The notes under the pieces: model-generated
What the model was told of the DNA's origin: nothing
Seen by the model: only the letters and a program-made list of their open reading frames with translations
Databases searched by the model: none
Position numbers and translations under genes: made by a program
In this document: piece by piece, positions 1 through 6,482 of the stretch
Layout: every line of letters starts with the position of its first letter
Numbering within the stretch: position 1 is the stretch's first letter
DNA from: Bryobacterales bacterium
GTDB lineage: Bacteria > Acidobacteriota > Terriglobia > Bryobacterales > UBA6623
Direction of reading: 5' to 3'
Assembly: GCA_022826925.1 (NCBI GenBank)
Contig: JAJDTX010000077.1
Location: forward strand, 1 to 37,835
DNA length: 37,835 nucleotides

Positions 1-89
1 CGCAACTGAGCGATGTACCCGCGACAAGCCTCCTCGGTTGCGAATCGCTGCTCAAACTCGACCTGTGTCTTCGGGTAATCTCGCTTCAT
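1..89 (-). CDS. IS1595-family transposase, N-terminal fragment (cut by window edge)
   Basis: Only the first 29 codons are present. The translation opens MKRDYPKTQVEFEQRF and continues with TEEACRGYIAQL. This matches the conserved start of IS1595-family transposases, in which this helix precedes a W-P-x-G-F-x-CPxCG zinc ribbon and a DDE catalytic domain. Those parts lie beyond base 1, so integrity cannot be judged. The ATG at 87-89 is the only sensible start and is close to the presumed element end. The family call rests on recognising the N-terminal motif. Confidence 0.7.
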   Translation of the reverse strand, partial: MKRDYPKTQVEFEQRFATEEACRGYIAQL

Positions 90-132
90 GACCTAACCAC
101 AACATATAGTGGTGTGTGGAGTCAAGTACCTA
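1..132 (-). mobile_element. IS1595-family insertion sequence, one end only
   Basis: The left edge holds the start of an IS1595-like transposase reading off the window, about 40 bases inside a probable element end. The outer end is probably near 130-132: read on the minus strand, the segment there begins GGTACTTGACTCCAC, which I take as the terminal inverted repeat. The opposite end lies outside the window, so neither the inverted repeat nor the target duplication can be confirmed. From 133 to the sulfatase stop at 334 I see no gene. Confidence 0.5.
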
Positions 133-333
133 GCCCAGTTCGCGAATAACGCGAGGAGCGGGATCGCCGTTGGGCACCGCAACGACGCCTCCGCCGAATC
201 CCCACGAGTCGAGCCGATGGCAGGGGCAGTGCCGGAAGCGACGAGCCAGACAGGATTGCCTGCCTCCGGGGGCCGGCGCAGGTCAGCCCACCGCGCGGGC
301 GGGCAAGCCGCGGGAGATCCCGCCGCCAACGCC

Positions 334-2109
334 CTATGCGAACCGCCACTCGTGCAGCAGTTCTGATGTGCCTCGGCGACGCAGCCTCGCACGTCGGCAG
401 AACGCCACGCTCTCGCCAGCCGGGAAGAGGAGCGAGAACCAAGCCAGCCACCCCTCGCAATCGAAGTCCACGGTGGCAGTCTGCCAGTTCGCCCCCCCTG
501 CCAGGCTGGCATCCGACTCTCCCAAGCCACCCATCTGGGCAGGATTTCCCCAACGCACCTTCAGATCCGTCGCCGCTTCGCTCCGCAGCTCCAGCTCCAG
601 CCTCAGCTCCCCGCCCTGCACGACCCACGGCACGACGACCTCTTGGGGGCGCCGCCCCTTCCCCGTCCATTCCAGGCGGAGCCCGCTGTCTGACTTGCTC
701 AGCAGCCCGTTGTTGGTGTACCAGCCAGCGACCATCGTCCGCAGGTCGTACTCGGCGGGGAGCGGATCCTCCAGCTCCCGGCCGTGATCATCGGTCTCTT
801 CGATCCAACCCGCCAGCCGCTCCCGCAGCCGATCGAATACGTCGGCGTGTTCAGAGCTTTCCGCAAGGTTGTTGACCTCGTCGGGATCGGACTGCAGGTC
901 GTACAGCTCGTACTCGGGCCTGGCAGGGGCCATCCACTGAGCTGGCGGACCGGCGAGCTGGCCGCTTGCATGCAACTGGCGCATGACTTGCAAGGCGGGA
1001 TAGCTCGTGTCCTTGTAGTGGTTCTTCTGCGAGTAGGGCCGGTCTGGCAGGAAATTGCGGATCAGCTTCCAGCGCTTGTCCCGCACGCAGCGAATGCGGT
1101 CCACGGTCTCGTCGCAGCGATCCCTCGCGGAGAACACAAAGTCCGGCGCCGGGGCCCTGCCCGATCCAATGAACACCCGCCCCTGCATGACGTCGGGCGG
1201 ATCCTCGCCAATGAGGTCCAGCGAAGTCGCGGTGATGTCGATATGTTGCAGGAGTTGGTCGTCAACGGTGCCGGGCTCGTAGCCCGGCGGCTGGAACTGT
1301 TCCGGGATCCTGACGATCAACGGGATGTGGATGCCCTGCTCGTAGAGCCACTGCTTGCCGCGATGCAAGGCCTGCCCATGGTCTCCGAAGAAAAAGATGA
1401 TCGTTTGGTCGTAGAGGCCCTCGTCCTTCAGCCGCTGGATCACCTTGCCGACCTTGACGTCAAGGTGCTGAGCGGTGTCGAGGTACAGCGCAAGATCCTC
1501 CCGGACCACCGGGTGGTCCGGATAGAAGGCGGGCAGCGGGACGTCGTCCGGATTCACCGGCGCTTGGTCGAAGCGGCGGAACTTGCGATGCGTCTCGGGG
1601 AAGTTGACCTGCGCGTAGAAGGGCGCTCCGTCGGGCCGCTGGCTCCAGTCGCTGCCGTCGAACGGCTCTTCGACGCTGAAGTTGAAGTCGGTCTTTCCGC
1701 CGACACGCAGCCCGGGAGCCGGCTCGCGGCAATTCGCTGTGAAATAGCCGGCCTTGCGAAATAGGTCGGTAACGGTCTCGACACCTGCGGGCAGGGCGCG
1801 CGGACGGTCCCGGTAACTGCGGTGATTGTGGGCGCCGATCGATGTCTGGAACATCCCGGTCATGAGGGCTGAGCGCGCCGCGGAGCAGACCGGAGCGGTG
1901 CAGATGCACCGCGTGTAGCGCACGCCTTCCGCCGCCAGCTGGTCGAGGTTCGGGGTGCTCACGAGCTGGTTGCCGTAACACGCCAGGTCCGGCGAGAAAT
2001 CCTCGGCCAGTATCCACAGCACATTCGGGCTCGCTTGGGTCGGCCGGCACGCCGCTGCGGCCAAGCCGGGCAGTACTGGCGAAATACGGAGAAAGCTGCG
2101 TCGCTGCAT
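334..2109 (-). CDS. Tat-exported type I sulfatase (heparan N-sulfatase/SGSH-like)
   Basis: A 591-residue sulfatase of the alkaline phosphatase superfamily that would hydrolyse sulfate esters or sulfamates outside the cytoplasm. The start chosen (MQRRSFLRIS) gives a twin-arginine signal; a second ATG three codons upstream is possible. A cysteine at residue 21 could be a lipidation site. The formylglycine motif is C75-S-A-A-R79 within TAPVCSAARSALMTG, the site oxidised by a formylglycine-generating enzyme. A GDHG metal-binding motif and the usual ELYDLQSDPDEVNNLAE segment follow. Roughly the last 130 residues form an extra tail, probably a beta-rich domain, beyond the catalytic core. It lies about 50 bases behind the NIPSNAP gene and is probably co-transcribed with it. 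A matching FGE lies at 24999-25892. Substrate is unknown; the SGSH likeness rests on overall motif style. Confidence 0.9.
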   Translation of the reverse strand: MQRRSFLRISPVLPGLAAAACRPTQASPNVLWILAEDFSPDLACYGNQLVSTPNLDQLAAEGVRYTRCICTAPVCSAARSALMTGMFQTSIGAHNHRSYRDRPRALPAGVETVTDLFRKAGYFTANCREPAPGLRVGGKTDFNFSVEEPFDGSDWSQRPDGAPFYAQVNFPETHRKFRRFDQAPVNPDDVPLPAFYPDHPVVREDLALYLDTAQHLDVKVGKVIQRLKDEGLYDQTIIFFFGDHGQALHRGKQWLYEQGIHIPLIVRIPEQFQPPGYEPGTVDDQLLQHIDITATSLDLIGEDPPDVMQGRVFIGSGRAPAPDFVFSARDRCDETVDRIRCVRDKRWKLIRNFLPDRPYSQKNHYKDTSYPALQVMRQLHASGQLAGPPAQWMAPARPEYELYDLQSDPDEVNNLAESSEHADVFDRLRERLAGWIEETDDHGRELEDPLPAEYDLRTMVAGWYTNNGLLSKSDSGLRLEWTGKGRRPQEVVVPWVVQGGELRLELELRSEAATDLKVRWGNPAQMGGLGESDASLAGGANWQTATVDFDCEGWLAWFSLLFPAGESVAFCRRARLRRRGTSELLHEWRFA

Positions 2110-2158
2110 GGCCCACATTGTAGGCGTGCAACGGCGCGGCTAGGTCGAAGAAGCTGCG

Positions 2159-2941
2159 TTAGCGGATCGGCGAGAACGGCAGGCCGGCCAAATGGATGTT
2201 CGACACCGTGGAAACGATCTCCGCGTTACTCCAGCCCGGCGTGACCTTGATCCGGTTCCAACCCTCGCTCTTGCCGAACGTCGACCAAGCATTGCCGCGG
2301 GCTTCCATGTCGGCGTAGTGCGACATGTAAATCAAGCTGGGCATGTGCGAGCCCACGATCGTCTCGCCGAAGAATACCGGATGGATGCCGCAGTCGCGGA
2401 AGATCTGGATCTCTTCCTCGTTGAACATCCGCATTTTCTCCTGCGTGTCCCGCACCGTCTCCTGCTCGTAGATCCGCAGGTCGAAGGCGCGTCCCTTTTC
2501 CGCCGCCGGCGGCACCTCGATCGTCTTCATCCCATCAAAGGCACGCAGCAGCCAGCTCTCCACGCGGTCGTAGGGAGCGTCGTCGTGGGATCCGAATTCG
2601 GCGGCAGCCTTGCCAAAGTCCTTGTCCGCGCGCTTGGCGGCGAGCTTCTCGCCCATGTCCGCCAAGGAATCGTACGCCGACAGCGTGTAGACTCGCGGCG
2701 TGAACTCTCCGAGCGTCACGCGGAAATAGCCCTGCACCAGTCCGACCCGCTTCGTCATCGGCAGGTGTTCCTGCTCCAGGAACTGGGTCAGCCGGCCGAA
2801 CTGGTCGGACTTCGAGTAGCGCAGCTTATAGCAGCGGACCTCAAAGATCTGGTTCTCGCCGTCAGTCTTGTCGGCCGCGGCGGCAGACCCGGCCGCCAGT
2901 CCGGCGGCCGAAGAAGTCGCGAGGAAATTGCGTCTGTCCAT
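2159..2941 (-). CDS. Tat-signal NIPSNAP family protein
   Basis: A 260-residue protein beginning MDRRNFLATSSAAGLAAG, a twin-arginine signal with an Ala-rich region ending near residue 23. The mature part has the FEVRCYKLR beta strand and the repeated ferredoxin-like (dimeric alpha/beta barrel) layout of NIPSNAP proteins. A first half runs to about residue 130. A second opens at FDLRIYEQETV and ends with SEGWNRIKVTPGW. No enzymatic activity is established for bacterial members. It lies between ftsZ (72 bases upstream, with a hairpin in the gap) and the sulfatase. It could be a late dcw passenger or the first gene of a small Tat-exported pair. Confidence 0.85.
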   Translation of the reverse strand: MDRRNFLATSSAAGLAAGSAAAADKTDGENQIFEVRCYKLRYSKSDQFGRLTQFLEQEHLPMTKRVGLVQGYFRVTLGEFTPRVYTLSAYDSLADMGEKLAAKRADKDFGKAAAEFGSHDDAPYDRVESWLLRAFDGMKTIEVPPAAEKGRAFDLRIYEQETVRDTQEKMRMFNEEEIQIFRDCGIHPVFFGETIVGSHMPSLIYMSHYADMEARGNAWSTFGKSEGWNRIKVTPGWSNAEIVSTVSNIHLAGLPFSPIR

Positions 2942-2952
2942 GTAGACCGTTA

Positions 2953-3016
2953 TAGCACCTCGGCGGCGGCCCGTCCTCCGGTCCGGGCCGCCCGCGTCGG
3001 TTGCCGCCGGGTGCTA
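2953..3016 (-). repeat. Nested inverted repeat between ftsZ and the NIPSNAP gene
   Basis: Two inverted repeats are nested. The outer arms TAGCACC/GGTGCTA are at 2953-2959 and 3010-3016. The inner 9-bp arms GGCGGCCCG/CGGGCCGCC are at 2965-2973 and 2984-2992, with a 10-base loop. The outer arm overlaps the ftsZ stop codon. No T-run follows, so this is not a classical intrinsic terminator. It could be an attenuator, an mRNA 3'-end stabiliser or a Rho-independent terminator lacking a U-tract. Confidence 0.55.
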
Positions 3017-4393
3017 GCGAAAGAGCGACCGCCGGCCGAAGAATCCGGTGCGCGCCCGGCCCTCTTGGTCAGCCTCTTGAGCAGCGACGGCAGGCGGAGG
3101 CATCAACCCCAGCTGTTCGTCGGCACTCGCGGTGGAGCCGTTGGCCGCGGCTTGCGGCTGCGCGGCGGGCTCGCCACCTGCAGGCAGCGCCACCGCCGGC
3201 TCTAGCTCGCCGTCTTGAACCGAGGCCTCGGGAGCCATCTCCGGCAACGGATCGTTTTGGAGCAGTTCGACCGCTCGCTCGGACTGCCACGAGGAGCCCG
3301 TGGATGCGTCGGACGCGGCCTTCGCCCGCCCCTCGTTCTCCGGGCGGAGCTGGAAGCTCTGCTGCGCGAAGCCGGATGCGATCATCATGACCCTGACCAT
3401 TTCGCCCATCGAGTCGTCCTGAACGACGCCGATGATCAACTCCGCGTCCGAAGAAACCTCGCGCTGGACCAGCTGCAGCGCCTCGGTGGCGTCGTGCATC
3501 CCGAACTTGGTCGAACCGGTGATGTTCACCAGCACCTTGCGCGCCCGCACCAAGCCCTCGGCTTCCATGACAGGACTTGCGATCGCGTCGCGAGCCGCCT
3601 GCATGGCGGCATCGCGCCCGCTGCGCTGGGCGGTGCCAACAACCGCCATGCCAGCTTCCTCAAGCACCGCCCTAACGTCAGCGAAGTCGGTGTTCATGAT
3701 GCCCCGCTTGCCCAGAATGGCCGTGACGCCTTGGAGCGTGTCGGAAACAATCTGGTGCGCCACCTGGAAGCCCTCGAAGAAGCCCGTGCCGGACTCGACC
3801 TGGCCCAAGAGCCGCTCGTTCTGGATGACGATTGTCGTGTCCACGTTCTCGACCAGCCGGTCCAGGCCGTCGTCCGCGATGCGAGCGCGGCGCGAGCCCT
3901 CGAACGCGAACGGCTTGATCGCCGTGGCCACCGTGAGCGCGCCCATTTGCTTGGCCAGTGACGCGATCACAGGCGCAGCGCCCGTTCCCGTGCCGCCGCC
4001 CAAGCCGGTGACGAGGAAGACCATGTCGGCGTCGCCGAGCAGTTCGGTAAGGTCCTCCGTGTTCTCCAAGGCGGACTGCTTCCCCACCTCTGGATTCGAG
4101 CCAGTGCCATGGCCTAGGGTCGTGCGCTGGCCGATCTGCAGCTTGGTAGGTGCGGCGCAGGTCTGCAAGGCCTGCTCGTCGGTGTTGACGGCGACGTAGT
4201 CGACTTGGTCGATTCCGTTCGCAATCAAAGTGTCGAGGACGTTCCCCCCGCAGCCGCCGATTCCAACCACCTTGATGCAGATGGCGCTTTTCGGCACCTG
4301 CTCGAGAATGAACTTTACCTTGTCATCGGCCGGTGTCTCGGCGGTTTCGACTGGTTCGATCGTCATCGATACCGGTTCGCGAATGTCAGTCAT
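3014..4393 (-). CDS. ftsZ: Cell division GTPase FtsZ
   Basis: A 459-residue tubulin homologue that polymerises into the Z-ring. After a ~35-residue N-terminal extension comes the nucleotide-binding core (VVGIGGCGGN at about 42-51). The tubulin signature GGGTGTG is at 132-138 and the catalytic T7 loop N-T-D-F-A-D at 234-239, so it should be an active GTPase. A variable linker rich in Ala, Pro and Glu runs from about residue 350. The very end is RTGFFGRRSLFR rather than the usual acidic/proline D-(I/V)-P-x-F-L type peptide that binds FtsA and ZipA. The short aromatic/basic tail could be an amphipathic helix (inference). It is the last dcw gene, and its ATG overlaps the ftsA stop by 4 bases. Confidence 0.97.
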   Translation of the reverse strand: MTDIREPVSMTIEPVETAETPADDKVKFILEQVPKSAICIKVVGIGGCGGNVLDTLIANGIDQVDYVAVNTDEQALQTCAAPTKLQIGQRTTLGHGTGSNPEVGKQSALENTEDLTELLGDADMVFLVTGLGGGTGTGAAPVIASLAKQMGALTVATAIKPFAFEGSRRARIADDGLDRLVENVDTTIVIQNERLLGQVESGTGFFEGFQVAHQIVSDTLQGVTAILGKRGIMNTDFADVRAVLEEAGMAVVGTAQRSGRDAAMQAARDAIASPVMEAEGLVRARKVLVNITGSTKFGMHDATEALQLVQREVSSDAELIIGVVQDDSMGEMVRVMMIASGFAQQSFQLRPENEGRAKAASDASTGSSWQSERAVELLQNDPLPEMAPEASVQDGELEPAVALPAGGEPAAQPQAAANGSTASADEQLGLMPPPAVAAQEADQEGRARTGFFGRRSLFR

Positions 4394-5625
4394 AGTACTC
4401 TCTCCTCCTGTCGCAGGCCGCTGCTAGCAAGCCGCTCCTGCTTGTTTGTGTTCCTCTCTTGCCAGTACGCAAGTCGGTGTGCGTACAGAACCGCACCGGC
4501 GGCGCAAGCCCAGCCCGGGTGTTGCAGCGCCGGCGGTAAGTTGTGCAACTTGGATGGCAGGCCGACGCGAGTGCTCAAGCGCAGCACGTCCCTAGCCCTC
4601 TTCTGGATGCCTGGCAGCGCGGCCATGTCGCCGGTGAGCACGAGGGAGCGTACGGCATCGCCTTGCACGGCGATCTTTCTGATCTCCTCGTGCGCCATCT
4701 GAAGGCAGTCATTCACGCGACGGGTGATGATTCTGTTCACCAAGTTGCACGAGCGCATCGCCCCGGAGCCGACCGGGGCCTTCGGGTCGGATCCGGGGAC
4801 GAAGACCAACGCCCCTTCCTGCCCGAGATCGAACTCGATCCTGCCAAAATCGGTGATCAGCGACGACGCCACCGCAGTGGACGTCTTGAGCGACCGGGCG
4901 ATGTCCTCGACCAAGTCGTCCCGCCCGATCGGCAGCCCGGTGGCCAGCCGCAAGCAGCCCCGGCGGTAGACCGTCAGGCTGCTGGCAGCCTTGCCGAAGT
5001 CGAGGTGGGCAACGCCCTCGACCATTTCTGCCTGCGTGAGCGTGCCAAAGGCGGCGGAAAAGCCACCCAAGACGGTGTCCTTGACGCCAACACCGGCCTC
5101 ATTCACCAAGGCGCCGATATTGTCGTGGTCGCTCTTGCGCATTGACACGATCCGCACAAAAGCCTCAAGCCGACTGGCCGGATAGCCGATCGGGTCGCGA
5201 AGGCCGCTGCAAGGACCGGCGATGAACTCCAGCGGGACAAGCTGTAGCGCCGTCGTGCCGCGGTGCACCAAGCCCTGCTCGGCCTTGGCGATCACGGCTT
5301 GAACATCGCGCGGCCGGATCTTGCCCTCGCCGTCGGGCAGCGTGACGCCGGTATGGACCAAGTGGCTTGCCACGCCTGCGGCGCCGACGCCTACCACCGC
5401 CGAGACGATAGTGACTCCGCCGCTCTCCTCGGCCTCGCGAACCACCTCGTATACGGACTCTGCCGTGGCATCCTTGGCAGCTGGCTCGCCTTCGTCCCAG
5501 CGCGCCGGAGGCATGACCCCGCAACTCAAGTACCTGAGCTGCTCCCCGCTGGCCACGGCGACCAAGCAGCGGGTCAGCGCCCCGCTCATATCTAGGCCTA
5601 CGAAAGTGTTCGGCTTGTCTGTCAT
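4390..5625 (-). CDS. ftsA: Divergent FtsA, actin-like divisome protein
   Basis: A 411-residue member of the FtsA/Hsp70/actin fold, identified by GLDMSGALTRCLVA at about 10-23, the SHS2-like middle (QLVPLEFIAG at about 128-137) and its position between ftsQ and ftsZ. The nucleotide-binding motifs are weak. Phosphate-2 reads HLDFGKAASSLTVY (207-220) instead of a D-I-G-G-G-T-T pattern, and the adenosine motif reads LTGDMAALPGI (330-340) instead of TGGGA-x-L-P-G. The C-terminus ends in a charged, Gln/Arg/Glu-rich stretch with no clear amphipathic membrane-targeting helix. Stop and start overlap ftsZ and ftsQ by 4 bases each. ATP binding and membrane attachment may therefore be altered. Identity is secure from context; mechanism is inferred. 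Confidence 0.93.
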   Translation of the reverse strand: MTDKPNTFVGLDMSGALTRCLVAVASGEQLRYLSCGVMPPARWDEGEPAAKDATAESVYEVVREAEESGGVTIVSAVVGVGAAGVASHLVHTGVTLPDGEGKIRPRDVQAVIAKAEQGLVHRGTTALQLVPLEFIAGPCSGLRDPIGYPASRLEAFVRIVSMRKSDHDNIGALVNEAGVGVKDTVLGGFSAAFGTLTQAEMVEGVAHLDFGKAASSLTVYRRGCLRLATGLPIGRDDLVEDIARSLKTSTAVASSLITDFGRIEFDLGQEGALVFVPGSDPKAPVGSGAMRSCNLVNRIITRRVNDCLQMAHEEIRKIAVQGDAVRSLVLTGDMAALPGIQKRARDVLRLSTRVGLPSKLHNLPPALQHPGWACAAGAVLYAHRLAYWQERNTNKQERLASSGLRQEERVL

Positions 5626-6482
5626 GACTGTCTGTCTCCGCCGAGATCGAGCACTACGGGAATCTGACCTTCCAAGCGCAAGTTGACCGACTTCAATGGG
5701 CCTAGAGCGGACTGCCAGCTGTCCACGCCGTTGAGGAACATCTCCACGCGGTGACGCAGGTGCTCGTTGCCCATTTCGAGCCTGACCAGCCGACCCTCGT
5801 GCTTAGCGAGGACGAGGGCGTTTCCCAAGTCAGCGACATTGATCTCCGACACCCGCTCGCTGAAACGCTGCACGCTGCAGGCGTCCATCACTGCCATGAA
5901 GAGCTTGACGCGATCTTGGCGCGCCCTCAAGTCCATCTCCGCGTCAATGCCCGTCATTACAGGAAGGCCATCGCTGCCTGTGCTGCGGTACTCCAGCAGT
6001 ACGCCGTCCGCATCGATCATGCGCACCGCTTCGCCCCCGGCTAGCGGCACCAATGCCACGGGCGCGCGCTCGCGCACAGCCACTCGGACTGCATTCGGCC
6101 AGACCTTGGAAACGCGGGCCTCCTTGACCCACTGGATAGCCAGCAACTGCTCACGCCGCTCCGAAACGTCTACCGTGGCCAGGCTCTGGCCGTTATCAGG
6201 TTCGAAAACAGCCGCCACTTCGGATTCGTCTCTGGTCTCGACCCCGTCGACCGTCAGCCACGACCCGTCCGGGGAAAGCTGGAAGACTGCGCCTCGCAGC
6301 ACAGTCTCCTGCGCCTGCCACCAAGAGACGCCCAACACTGCCAGCAGGCAAACGCAGAGCAATGCGGCACGCTTGGACCCCGCGCTGGGCTGCGGGTCGC
6401 CGCCAGCGCCAGCTGCCGGCGAGACCCGGCGCGGTTTCGAAATATTGGCTGTCTTGGCCTTGCTGTTGACCTGTTCCTTCAC
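5622..6482 (-). CDS. ftsQ: Cell division protein FtsQ (POTRA domain)
   Basis: The 286-residue bitopic membrane protein of the FtsQ-FtsL-FtsB divisome subcomplex. The start chosen is the GTG at 6480-6482, which overlaps the murC stop as GTGA and has AGAAGG 7-8 bases upstream; an in-frame ORF extends further but only through murC. A basic, Pro/Ala-rich cytoplasmic segment of about 38 residues precedes one transmembrane helix (AALLCVCLLAVLGVSWW). A POTRA domain follows (about 70-145: LTVDGVETRDESEVAAVF, WVKEARVSKVWPNAVRVAV), then the FtsQ beta domain. The last bases overlap the ftsA ATG. Confidence 0.93.
   Translation of the reverse strand: MKEQVNSKAKTANISKPRRVSPAAGAGGDPQPSAGSKRAALLCVCLLAVLGVSWWQAQETVLRGAVFQLSPDGSWLTVDGVETRDESEVAAVFEPDNGQSLATVDVSERREQLLAIQWVKEARVSKVWPNAVRVAVRERAPVALVPLAGGEAVRMIDADGVLLEYRSTGSDGLPVMTGIDAEMDLRARQDRVKLFMAVMDACSVQRFSERVSEINVADLGNALVLAKHEGRLVRLEMGNEHLRHRVEMFLNGVDSWQSALGPLKSVNLRLEGQIPVVLDLGGDRQS

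Noticed and set aside
309..322. Short palindrome GCGGGAGATCCCGC after the sulfatase as a terminator
   Set aside because: Stem is only 5-6 bp, the loop is too small for the full stem, and no T-run follows.
784..1764. A 326-codon plus-strand frame opposite the sulfatase
   Set aside because: It lies wholly antisense to the sulfatase core, including the formylglycine region, has no domain and no ribosome binding site.
2192..3205. A 337-codon plus-strand frame spanning NIPSNAP and the ftsZ end
   Set aside because: Antisense to two confident genes; composition is Arg/His/Gln-rich, as expected of a shadow frame.
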